Positions 1 to 6,410 of a DNA stretch of 7,253 nucleotides are shown here, piece by piece. Position 1 is the stretch's first letter. Each line of letters opens with the position of its first letter. The position numbers and the translations under genes are program-made. The stretch comes from Bacillota bacterium (GTDB taxonomy: Bacteria; Bacillota; Clostridia; Peptostreptococcales; Anaerovoracaceae), in NCBI GenBank assembly GCA_017621195.1, contig JAGATO010000133.1, positions 1 to 7,253 on the forward strand, read 5' to 3'. The notes below the pieces were generated by a model. It had not been told where the DNA came from. It was given only the letters and a program-made list of their open reading frames with translations, and did not search any database.

Positions 1-22
1 AGCCGTTTATCATTTCTTTCTG

Positions 23-208
23 TTATTTTCCGCAACCGCATTGGCATTTGCCTTCGGTTTCTCTTTCGCTTGCACAACCGCAGCTGCCGCCAGCATCACA
101 ACCGACGCACCGGGCGCCGCTCCTTTTCGCTTTCACCAGATAGCGAACGGCCAGCACCAGGATCACAAGCAAAACAGCTCCTACGATCAGATCCGTCAAC
201 GTACTCAC
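23..208 (-). CDS. FeoB-associated Cys-rich membrane protein
   Basis: A 61-residue protein with one N-terminal membrane segment (about residues 7-25), a short basic stretch (K26, K28, R29, R33) and a Cys-rich tail. The tail holds seven cysteines (C34, C37, C43, C45, C55, C57, C59) in CxxC and CxC spacings, which suits metal or Fe-S binding. This architecture, directly downstream of feoB, matches the small FeoB-associated Cys-rich protein family common in Bacillota; its exact role is unsettled and an accessory part in ferrous iron transport is inferred. The start is GTG at 208, because the ATG just upstream runs into TGA within three codons. It begins 14 bases after the feoB stop, so it is almost certainly the last gene of the feo operon. 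I see no terminator in the 22 bases left before the window edge. Confidence 0.85.
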   Translation of the reverse strand: MSTLTDLIVGAVLLVILVLAVRYLVKAKRSGARCVGCDAGGSCGCASERETEGKCQCGCGK

Positions 209-222
209 CTCATTTTCTCAGA

Positions 223-2226
223 TTACGCAGCCTGCTTCAGCGCATATTCCGCATCCAGCTCCCGATCGGTCTTCCGAATCAGATAGATGACGATAGCTGC
301 CATCGCCAGTACAGCGATCAATCCGGGAACGAATCCGCTTCCCAGCGATCCGGTAGTCAGCAGCGTTCCGATCTGGTATACCAGAAACGCCACGGTATAC
401 CCCGTCCCCAGCTGCAGACAGATGCCGCCGAACAGCCACTTCTTACTCTGCATTTCCGAATTCATGGCACCCAGAGCCGCAAAGCAGGGCGGCGTATACA
501 GGTTGAACATCAGATACGCCAGCGCCGCCACCTTCGTCAAGCCGAAGGCCAGAGCGACGTGGTTTCCGTCGCCTACCAGAACCAGCTCCTCCGTATCGAT
601 GAAGGTACTCAGGCCGAAGCAAACAGCCAGGGTTCCTACCACATTTTCCTTAGCGATAAATCCGGTGATGGCCGCTGCCGCCAGCTGCCATACTCCGAAG
701 CCCAGAGGAATCAGCAGCAGCGCGAAGGGCGAAGCGATGCTTGCCAGAATGGAGGTACTTTCCATTCCTTCCTCCACCACTTCAAACTTCCAGTTGAAAG
801 TCTGCATGATCTGAACTACGGTGTTGCAGACCAGAATGATGGTACCGGCCTTGACGATGTAAGCCTTTCCGCGAGACAACATAGAGATGAAGGCACGCTT
901 CAGGCTGGGGATCTTGTATTCCGGCAGTTCCATGATGAAGAAGGACTTTCTGTATTTGTGGCCGGTCAGCTTGTTCACCAGCAGAGCGCCCAGCAGAATC
1001 AGAAGAATTCCTACGAAATACATCAGCGTTCCCACCCAGGTAGCGTCGGAGAAGAAGGCTCCGGCAAACAGCGCGATGACCGGCAGCTTGGCTCCGCAGG
1101 GCATGAACGGTGTCAGCATGGCGGTGGACCGCCGCTCTCTTTCATTGCGGATCGTGCGGCAAGCCATGATTCCCGGAATGGCGCAACCGGTGCCGATGAC
1201 CATGGGGATGACGGACTTACCCGACAGGCCCACGCGCTTAAAGATGGGATCCAAAACCACCGTAGCTCTCGCCATATAACCACAATCCTCCAAAAGAGCG
1301 ATCAGGAAGTACATGACCATGACCAGCGGCAGGAAGCCGATGACGGCGCCGACGCCGCCGATGATACCGTCCACCAGCAAGGACTGCAGCAGAGGAGAGG
1401 CTCCTTCTACCATGCCTGCCACGGATTCCTGGAAGATTTCGATCCAGCCTACCAGCCAGTCGGCGATCAGCGGACCAACCGTGGACTGGGAAATGTTGAA
1501 TACCAGGAACATGACCACAGCAAAGATGGGAATCCCTACGATTTTGTTGGTCAGGATGGCGTCGACCTTGTCCTGGCTGTTGGTCTCTCTGGTCAGCACC
1601 TTTCGGGTTTCTACGGCCTTTACGATCTCGTTGACGAAGTCGAAGCGCTTTCTGTCCGCCGCTTCTACTTCCTCTTTGTCGTGAAGGTTGATGTTCTCCT
1701 GCACGTAGGGAGTCTTCTGTCCAGCGCCGTTAAGCTTGGCCGCCTGCTCCACCACTTCCTTCAAGCCGTTGTTAGCAGCGGTGATGGAGACGGTTTCGAT
1801 GACGGGACATCCCAGCTTCTTGGACAGCAGACCGCAGTCGATTTTGGTATCCTTCTTCTCGTTGATGTCGCTCTTGTTCAGTGCCACGACTACGGGAATT
1901 CCCAGCTCCAGCAGCTGGGTGGTAAAGAACAGGCTGCGGCTCAGGTTGGTGGCGTCCACGATGTTGATGATGGCATCAGGATGCTCGTGCTTTACATAAC
2001 CGCTGGTAATGCTCTCCTCCGATGTGAAGGGGGACATGGAATAGGCTCCCGGCAGGTCGACAGCGATCAACTCTTCACTTCCGCTGTAAAACGCTTTCTT
2101 GATGGGGCTTTCCTTCTTTTCTACGGTAACGCCCGCCCAGTTTCCGACGCGCTCGTTCCGTCCGGTCAGCGCGTTGTACATGGTGGTCTTACCGCTGTTG
2201 GGATTTCCGGTTAAGGCAATTCTCAT
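223..2226 (-). CDS. feoB: Ferrous iron transport protein B (FeoB)
   Basis: A 667-residue inner-membrane ferrous iron transporter with a cytoplasmic N-terminal GTPase domain, within the usual family length. G1 is GNPNSGKTT (7-15), the switch I threonine is T34 in WAGVTVEK, G3 is DLPG (57-60), and G4 is NKSD (117-120). A helical linker (about 165-225) leads into a multi-span membrane domain. That domain carries both FeoB gate motifs: GTGCAIPG (345-352, C348) and PFMPCGAKLPV (373-383, C377). The C-terminal part also has the family's GFIAKENVVGTL segment. ATG at 2226 is chosen for the AGGAGG ribosome binding site about 7 bases upstream and because the G1 motif follows at once. It lies 202 bases downstream of feoA on the same strand, and that gap holds two iron-box-like dyads. 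The G4 motif is NKxD rather than the NMxD seen in E. coli-type FeoB. Confidence 0.97.
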   Translation of the reverse strand: MRIALTGNPNSGKTTMYNALTGRNERVGNWAGVTVEKKESPIKKAFYSGSEELIAVDLPGAYSMSPFTSEESITSGYVKHEHPDAIINIVDATNLSRSLFFTTQLLELGIPVVVALNKSDINEKKDTKIDCGLLSKKLGCPVIETVSITAANNGLKEVVEQAAKLNGAGQKTPYVQENINLHDKEEVEAADRKRFDFVNEIVKAVETRKVLTRETNSQDKVDAILTNKIVGIPIFAVVMFLVFNISQSTVGPLIADWLVGWIEIFQESVAGMVEGASPLLQSLLVDGIIGGVGAVIGFLPLVMVMYFLIALLEDCGYMARATVVLDPIFKRVGLSGKSVIPMVIGTGCAIPGIMACRTIRNERERRSTAMLTPFMPCGAKLPVIALFAGAFFSDATWVGTLMYFVGILLILLGALLVNKLTGHKYRKSFFIMELPEYKIPSLKRAFISMLSRGKAYIVKAGTIILVCNTVVQIMQTFNWKFEVVEEGMESTSILASIASPFALLLIPLGFGVWQLAAAAITGFIAKENVVGTLAVCFGLSTFIDTEELVLVGDGNHVALAFGLTKVAALAYLMFNLYTPPCFAALGAMNSEMQSKKWLFGGICLQLGTGYTVAFLVYQIGTLLTTGSLGSGFVPGLIAVLAMAAIVIYLIRKTDRELDAEYALKQAA

Positions 2227-2318
2227 GGTACATCCTCCTCGTTTCTCTTCTATTTCTAAACTGTACTTTCGTACTGTGGTTTGACTGTTACGAGTCTTTC
2301 CTTGCTTTCATCAGAGAA

Positions 2319-2334
2319 GTTAGTTATAGCTAAC
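2319..2334. promoter_or_regulatory. Iron-box-like operator A, upstream of feoB
   Basis: The sequence GTTAGTTATAGCTAAC is a dyad with arms GTTAG/CTAAC around six bases. TTAG-N6-CTAA is the same spacing as in the DtxR/IdeR iron box, where TTAGGTTAGCCTAA is part of the consensus. It sits 93 bases before the feoB start and its centre is 35 bases from operator B. Control of feoB by an iron-sensing DtxR-family repressor is inferred; no regulator gene is in the window. Confidence 0.7.
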
Positions 2335-2344
2335 CTTCACCCTC

Positions 2345-2371
2345 GAAAAAAGGGTTAGGTATATCTAACCC
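2345..2371 (-). terminator. Possible intrinsic terminator or attenuator between feoA and feoB
   Basis: Read on the minus strand, GGGTTAG, a six-base loop and CTAACCC form a 7-bp hairpin followed by TTTTTT. This is the shape of a short intrinsic terminator, 57 bases after the feoA stop codon. The stem is short and partly A/T, so it may only terminate part of the transcripts, and the same bases are also operator B. Partial termination would make more feoA than feoB message; that is inference. Confidence 0.45.
2352..2371. promoter_or_regulatory. Iron-box-like operator B, upstream of feoB
   Basis: The sequence GGGTTAGGTATATCTAACCC has perfect 7-base arms (GGGTTAG/CTAACCC) around a six-base centre, and is the strongest of the three dyads. 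It falls between feoA and feoB. On the coding (minus) strand it is followed directly by six T residues, so it could also act as a terminator or attenuator; see the separate terminator entry. A DtxR/IdeR-type repressor is the likely ligand, by similarity to the iron box. Confidence 0.72.
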
Positions 2372-2428
2372 ATGCTCCGAAAAAACAGCGATCCGGTGAT
2401 CGCCGTCTTTTTCACTCATTGTTTTACG

Positions 2429-2641
2429 TTAAATGATAATGGCTTCTGCCAAGGCATCATCGATGTTGTACCGTCCGTCCTTGATGGACACCACGCAGCT
2501 CCCCTTCCTCCGAGAAACCATGGTGATGGGCTCGCCGCTGTAGCAGCCCAGCGAGAACAAAAAGGCGTTCAATTCTTCATCGTCCGTCAGGATCTCTTTA
2601 ATGATATATTCCTGGCCTGTCGTTCCCTCCAGTAAATTCAT
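2429..2641 (-). CDS. feoA: FeoA domain protein
   Basis: A 70-residue FeoA-type SH3-like protein, of the usual length (about 70-80). The family pattern is visible: an LG...G turn (L31-G32, G36), then I39-T40-M41-V42 and S43-R44-R45 in the strand region, and the closing V51-S52-I53...R57...D61...L64-A65...I68 segment. FeoA is a small cytoplasmic partner that supports FeoB-mediated ferrous iron uptake. The reading frame stays open upstream to 2728, but ATG at 2641 is preferred. It has AAAGGAG about 7 bases upstream, and the longer version would run through the promoter and operator. It is the first gene of the feo operon and is probably under iron control through operator C. Confidence 0.92.
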   Translation of the reverse strand: MNLLEGTTGQEYIIKEILTDDEELNAFLFSLGCYSGEPITMVSRRKGSCVVSIKDGRYNIDDALAEAIII

Positions 2642-2673
2642 AGTTCGCTCCTTTTCTGCCGTTGTGGCTTCGC

Positions 2674-2691
2674 GGTTAGCTATTCCTAACC
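2674..2691. promoter_or_regulatory. Iron-box-like operator C, upstream of feoA
   Basis: The sequence GGTTAGCTATTCCTAACC has 6-base arms (GGTTAG/CTAACC) around six bases. It lies immediately downstream of the predicted transcription start of feoA (about 2693), the right place for a repressor to block initiation or escape. It shares TTAG-N6-CTAA with the two dyads before feoB. A weaker half-matching copy (GTTAGCCGTTGTCAAC, 2714-2729) overlaps the -35 box. Confidence 0.75.
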
Positions 2692-2699
2692 ACAGAATT

Positions 2700-2728
2700 A
2701 GTATAGTCTTGGAGTTAGCCGTTGTCAA
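2700..2728 (-). promoter_or_regulatory. Sigma-A-type promoter of feoA
   Basis: On the minus strand a perfect TTGACA (2728-2723) and TATACT (2705-2700) are separated by 17 bases. The predicted start is near 2693, giving a leader of about 50 bases before the feoA ATG. Operator C lies just downstream of the start. Confidence 0.8.
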
Positions 2729-2811
2729 CTGTTTTCTTGGAAAAAATCTCTTTTTTGTTTCCCTATGCTTACTGTTTTAGCGGATGGGGACTTCGCCTTC
2801 TCAGCTTTTTC

Positions 2812-2839
2812 TTGTATTTCCCCCCAAACATCGTATAAT
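2812..2839 (+). promoter_or_regulatory. Promoter of the flavodoxin gene
   Basis: TTGTAT (2812-2817) and a perfect TATAAT (2834-2839) are 16 bases apart, about 35 bases before the ATG. No iron-box-like dyad overlaps this promoter. It is divergent from the feoA promoter, roughly 85 bases away. Confidence 0.75.
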
Positions 2840-2873
2840 GAAGGTAGAGCATATATATTGAAGGAGCAAACAT

Positions 2874-3326
2874 ATGAGTAAAGTATTAGTCGCCTATTTT
2901 TCCCATTCCGGAAAAACCAGAAAAGTTGCCAATATGATCGCCAGCGAATTACAGGCTGACTGTTTTGAAATCGAACCCATCCGGGAATATCCCGATGATG
3001 AATCCCAGTGCATCGAAGTTGCCAGAGTGGAGTATAACGGCAATGTCAGGCCTGCGCTGCGAGGTGGACTGCCGGATATGGACCAGTACGACACCCTGGT
3101 GATCGGCTTCCCCAACTGGCACGACACCTGCCCCATGGCCGTCCTCACCTTCCTGGAAGGCTATGACCTCACCGGAAAGACCGTCTATCCCTTCGTCACC
3201 CACGAGGGCAGCGGCCCCGACGGCAGCAACAAAAACATGCAGAAGGCCTGTAAAGGGGCCGACGTAAAACCGGCCAGGGACGGAAACCGTCTGGAAGCCA
3301 AGGACGTCAAATCCTGGATCGCCTAA
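2874..3326 (+). CDS. Flavodoxin family protein
   Basis: A 150-residue soluble flavodoxin-like protein, predicted to bind FMN and carry electrons. The N-terminal strand VLVAYFS is followed by the phosphate-binding loop SHSGKT (10-15). Next comes the strand and loop LVIGFPNWHDTCP (75-87), equivalent to the GxPxWW...P loop of this family, with H83 where a second aromatic is common. Then PFVTHEGSGPDGS (106-118) forms the third FMN-contacting loop. Length is normal for the short-chain type. ATG at 2874 has AAGGAG (2861-2866) at good spacing. It stands alone between its own promoter and terminator. The divergent position beside feo suggests a link to iron or redox status, since flavodoxins often stand in for ferredoxin when iron is low, but no shared operator is visible. 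A flavodoxin-like quinone or flavin reductase is an alternative. Confidence 0.9.
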   Translation: MSKVLVAYFSHSGKTRKVANMIASELQADCFEIEPIREYPDDESQCIEVARVEYNGNVRPALRGGLPDMDQYDTLVIGFPNWHDTCPMAVLTFLEGYDLTGKTVYPFVTHEGSGPDGSNKNMQKACKGADVKPARDGNRLEAKDVKSWIA

Positions 3327-3328
3327 AA

Positions 3329-3380
3329 AAACTGCCTCCATGACCGGAGCTTGTCTCCGGCCAGAGGCAGTTTCTTTTTT
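3329..3380. terminator. Bidirectional intrinsic terminator between the flavodoxin gene and sstT
   Basis: An outer stem AAACTGCCTC (3329-3338) pairs perfectly with GAGGCAGTTT (3364-3373). Inside it is a second stem CCGGAG/CTCCGG (3344-3349 and 3355-3360). On the plus strand a T-rich run follows to 3380. On the minus strand the seven A residues at 3325-3331 give the T-run, so it can end both convergent transcripts. It starts three bases after the flavodoxin stop codon. Confidence 0.9.
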
Positions 3381-3419
3381 CATCGTCAGGACTTGTTTAT
3401 CGTCAGGATTTTTATTTCG

Positions 3420-4644
3420 TTAGAACTTGATCTCCCGACCCTGCTTTCTCCATTCGTAGAATTCCGCCGTTGCCGCGAACAACACATCTCCGGCAGAGTT
3501 CAGCGCCGTCTCCACGGAATCCTGGATAACGCCGATGATGAAGCCCACTCCTACCACCTGCATCGCCACATCGTTTCCGATGCCGAACAGCGAACAGGCC
3601 ATGGGGATCAGAAGCAGAGAACCTCCGGCAACACCGGATGCACCGCAGGCTGCCAGCGTAGACAGGATGCAGAGAATCAGCGCGGAGGGGAAATCCACCG
3701 TCACGCCCATGGTATGAGCCGCCGCCAGCGTCATAATGGCGATGGTGATGGCCGCACCGTCCATGTTGATGGTAGCTCCCAGAGGAATGGAGATGGAGTA
3801 CATATCTCTGTCCAGCCCCAGCTTTTCACACAGCTGCATGTTGACGGGAATGTTGGCTGCCGAGCTTCTGGTGAAGAAGGCCGTGATGCCGCTCTCCTTC
3901 AAACAGCGGAACACCAGCGGATAGGGGGTTCCGTCTCAAAAGCAGAAATACGAGGAGCGGGTTGATCACCAGGGCCACGAAGAGCATACAGCCCACCAAA
4001 ACGGCCAGAAGCTTTCCGTAATCCGCGAAAATCCCCAGTCCACTGGTAGAAACGGAGCTATAGACCAAGCCAAGAATTCCGAAAGGAGCCAGGCTGATGA
4101 TCCAGCGCACGGCAGTGGATACCACTTCCGAGATATCGACCAGTACCTGTCTGGTGGATTCGGAAGCAACGGTCTTAAAGCCCAGACCGAAGATGATCGC
4201 CCAGGTCAGAACGCCGATGTAGTTGGCATTCATAATCGAAGTCACCGGATTCTGCACCATGTTGGTGATCAACGTCCCCAGAACTTCCCAGATCCCTGAA
4301 GGTGCATCCTGCGTCACCGCATCTCCCAACGTCAGCGTCACAGGAAACAGGTAACTGGCAATGACCGCCGCCAGCGATGCCAGCAGGGTGGTCCCCATGT
4401 ACAGGCAGATGACAGTGCGGAACCGGGAGCCGATGTTGCCTCCGGCATTGGCCAGCGCCGAGATAATCAGCACGAAGACCAGAATCGGTGCGATGGCCTT
4501 CAGCGCGCCGACGAAGATATTTCCAAGGATGGCGACGGCAGTTGCCTGCGGAGCAAGAACGCCGAGAACGGCACCGATGATCAGACCGACAGCAATGCGG
4601 ACGATCAGGGAAATGCTATTCCATTTTTGAATGATCTGTTTCAT
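3420..4644 (-). pseudogene. sstT: Na+:serine/threonine symporter SstT, split by a +1 frameshift
   Basis: A member of the dicarboxylate/amino acid:cation symporter family, closely resembling SstT, which imports serine and threonine with sodium. The frame from ATG 4644 is SstT-like up to INPLLVFLLLRRNP (residue 240), then changes frame and would stop after 272 residues. Homology resumes in the next frame with YPLVFRCLKESGITAFF. That second part carries the re-entrant motif TRSSAANIPVN, the sodium-site segment GATINMDGAAIT, GASGVAGGSLLLIP and the C-terminal QDSVETALNS. Dropping one base from the C5 run (plus-strand G5, 3924-3928) gives a full 407-residue protein, the normal SstT length. So the lesion is one extra base: a sequencing error, a real mutation, or less likely programmed +1 slippage at CCC-C. 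The start has AGAGGAAAG upstream. Everything outside the lesion looks intact. Confidence 0.92.
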
Positions 4645-4725
4645 GTTCTTTCCTCTTCTACATTCTTATCTTGATTTTTGTGTTAATATAACAAAGGTTT
4701 GGTCAATCAAACGACCTGTCTATAT

Positions 4726-4754
4726 ATTCTACCATAATTCATTTTGTGAATCAA
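4726..4754 (-). promoter_or_regulatory. Promoter of sstT
   Basis: On the minus strand TTGATT (4754-4749) and TAGAAT (4731-4726) are 17 bases apart. The predicted start is near 4719, leaving a leader of about 75 bases. That leader contains a small dyad, GTTTG-N6-CAAAC (plus strand about 4697-4712), which could be an operator, but this is weak. Confidence 0.65.
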
Positions 4755-4801
4755 TGCTCGCTTCTTCCAACTGTCCTTTGATTTCTATGGCTGTACAAGG
4801 C

Positions 4802-4830
4802 TTGTTTTTCTCCCCTCAACGTGTTAATAT
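4802..4830 (+). promoter_or_regulatory. Promoter of the diguanylate cyclase gene
   Basis: TTGTTT (4802-4807) and TAATAT (4825-4830) are 17 bases apart, with very A/T-rich DNA just downstream. It lies about 80 bases before the chosen ATG and is divergent from the sstT promoter. Confidence 0.6.
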
Positions 4831-4911
4831 AAAATATTATATTATAAAAAAATGTTCATTGATCGACGAGATACCTGCTGCGTTCCGGCAGAGAAATACA
4901 GGAGGAAGAAA

Positions 4912-6300
4912 ATGGAGAACAAAACAAGAGGTCTTCGGATCCGCACATTAAATGCCTGCATGATCATCGTGTCCTGCATCATCTTTTCATTTCTGATTTC
5001 CTGCACTGCAGTCATGCCATCTCAGTATCGAAAGTTGATCACTTCCACAAAGGAATATATTGCCTGTGCAGAGGACGCTTCCTCGCTGAGCATGGCCTCC
5101 GACTATCTGACCGAGCAGGTACAGCTGTACGTGCAAAACATGGATATCGTTTATATGCAGCGATATTTCGAGGAGGTCAACGAAACCCGCCGGCGCGAAA
5201 AGGCTCTGGGGGAATTGAACCGCCACGATATCTCCGATTCCATTCGAACTTCTCTGGAAGCGGCACTTCAATCCTCCAACGACCTGATGCATCGGGAAAT
5301 CTACGCAATGAAACTGATCTCGGAAGCCAATGAATACGGCGAAGATTTGATTCCCGCGGAAGTGAAATCGACCCCTTGGGAAGCTTCCGATCTGTCGCTG
5401 ACATCGGTTCAAAAAATAGAAAAAGCCAGACATCTGATATTCGGCGAAGAATATCTGAATGCCAAGGCTCAGATTCGCAGTCATCTGAGCCGTTTTACCG
5501 ATGAGCTTCTCCTTTCACTATCCCAGCGCCAGCTGCAATGCGAATCGATTCTGGGAAATTCTCTTTCCCTTCAACGACTTTTGGTATGCCTCTTTTTCAT
5601 CATGAACGTGATTACTTTTGCTGCGATCAGCATTCTGATCGTGCGGCCATTGACCATCCATATCAAACGAATTCAGGATAATAAACACCTGGAGATCATC
5701 GGGTCCTATGAGTTTAAATTTCTGGCTCTGACGTATAACAATATCTGTGAGCTGAACGCCGCCAACCAGAACATGTTAATCCAGAAGGCAAAGCACGATC
5801 CTCTGACCGGCATCATGAATCGCAGTGCCTATGACAATATTCAGGCCGCTTTGAAAGACAGCACACTTCCCGTTGCCCTCGCCCTGTTGGATGTAGACCA
5901 GTTCAAACAGGTCAACGATACCAGAGGTCATGCCGTCGGCGACCGTACCCTACAGAATATAGCAGCTCTGTTGACTCATACCTTCCGTTCCACAGACTAT
6001 GTCATTCGTATGGGCGGAGATGAATTTGCCGTCATTCTTCCGGAAATGGAACGCACTCATTTTGTCACACTGGAGAAAAAAATCGCTCTGATGAACCAGT
6101 TCCTGCAGAATCCGAACGAGGATCTTCCGTCCGTTTCTCTCAGCGCAGGCGTCGCATTTTCAGATCACGGATTCAGGGACGAATTGTATTTCCAGGCTGA
6201 TCAAGCTCTCTACTATACCAAGGAACACGGGCGCTGTGGATGCCACGCATTCGAATCAGTATCCCACCCTGAAACGTCCCCCTCTTCAGGCTTGCATTGA
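4912..6300 (+). CDS. Membrane-anchored diguanylate cyclase (GGDEF)
   Basis: A 462-residue protein predicted to make cyclic di-GMP from two GTP. A basic N-terminus (K4, R6, R9, R11) precedes membrane segment 1 (about 15-35). An extracytoplasmic, mostly helical sensor region follows (about 37-220, four-helix-bundle-like, with RR and coiled stretches such as NETRRREKALGEL). Membrane segment 2 is about 223-244. A short linker (245-292) leads to the GGDEF domain (about 292-447), which holds DPLTGIMNR (296-304), metal ligand D327 in LLDVDQFK, an intact GGDEF motif (368-372), and RSTD (359-362), the RxxD product-inhibition site at its correct five-residue distance. It should therefore be active and feedback-inhibited. 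No EAL domain is present. ATG at 4912 is chosen over an in-frame ATG at 4852 because AGGAGG (4900-4905) precedes it. The signal it senses cannot be told from sequence. Confidence 0.93.
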   Translation: MENKTRGLRIRTLNACMIIVSCIIFSFLISCTAVMPSQYRKLITSTKEYIACAEDASSLSMASDYLTEQVQLYVQNMDIVYMQRYFEEVNETRRREKALGELNRHDISDSIRTSLEAALQSSNDLMHREIYAMKLISEANEYGEDLIPAEVKSTPWEASDLSLTSVQKIEKARHLIFGEEYLNAKAQIRSHLSRFTDELLLSLSQRQLQCESILGNSLSLQRLLVCLFFIMNVITFAAISILIVRPLTIHIKRIQDNKHLEIIGSYEFKFLALTYNNICELNAANQNMLIQKAKHDPLTGIMNRSAYDNIQAALKDSTLPVALALLDVDQFKQVNDTRGHAVGDRTLQNIAALLTHTFRSTDYVIRMGGDEFAVILPEMERTHFVTLEKKIALMNQFLQNPNEDLPSVSLSAGVAFSDHGFRDELYFQADQALYYTKEHGRCGCHAFESVSHPETSPSSGLH

Positions 6301-6355
6301 TATGGAGGAATCCATCTCCTCAGCAAACTTAACTATTCACCTACTATTTTAGTTA

Positions 6356-6384
6356 TTGACACGGGCAAATGGGACATTTATAAT
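6356..6384 (+). promoter_or_regulatory. Perfect consensus promoter of the T-box transcript
   Basis: TTGACA (6356-6361) and TATAAT (6379-6384) match the sigma-70/sigma-A consensus at all twelve bases, with the ideal 17-base spacer. The predicted start is near 6391, just before the T-box stem I. It is the strongest promoter in the window. Confidence 0.9.
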
Positions 6385-6410
6385 AGAATCAATTTGAAAA
6401 ACTAAATTGC

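Noticed and set aside
70..2214. A 714-codon open frame on the plus strand, antisense to feoB.
   Set aside because: It is the shadow of feoB. Its translation is rich in Gln, His, Ser and Arg with no domain or membrane pattern, and no matching start signal, while the minus strand encodes an unmistakable FeoB.
2250..2275. GTAC-TTTC-GTAC hairpin-like sequence in the feoB leader.
   Set aside because: The 4-bp arms are self-complementary and the flanking bases do not pair, so there is no meaningful stem.
3382..3408. 10-base direct repeat ATCGTCAGGA between the terminator and the sstT stop.
   Set aside because: Only two copies in a 40-base convergent intergenic gap; no flanking symmetry or mobile-element sign, so likely a local duplication without function.
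4852..4911. An upstream in-frame ATG giving the diguanylate cyclase 20 extra residues.
   Set aside because: No ribosome binding site precedes 4852, and the extra residues are not membrane or signal-like. ATG 4912 has AGGAGG at ideal spacing and a normal N-terminus.
4993..5004. Lipobox-like LISC at residues 28-31 of the cyclase, suggesting a lipoprotein.
   Set aside because: The segment reads as an ordinary first transmembrane helix of a two-span sensor cyclase and several other Cys occur in it. A lipid-anchored form would be unusual and nothing else supports it.
6302..6320. Short hairpin GGAGG/TCTCC after the cyclase stop codon.
   Set aside because: The stem is only 5 bp with a G-U pair and no T-run follows, so it is not a convincing terminator.
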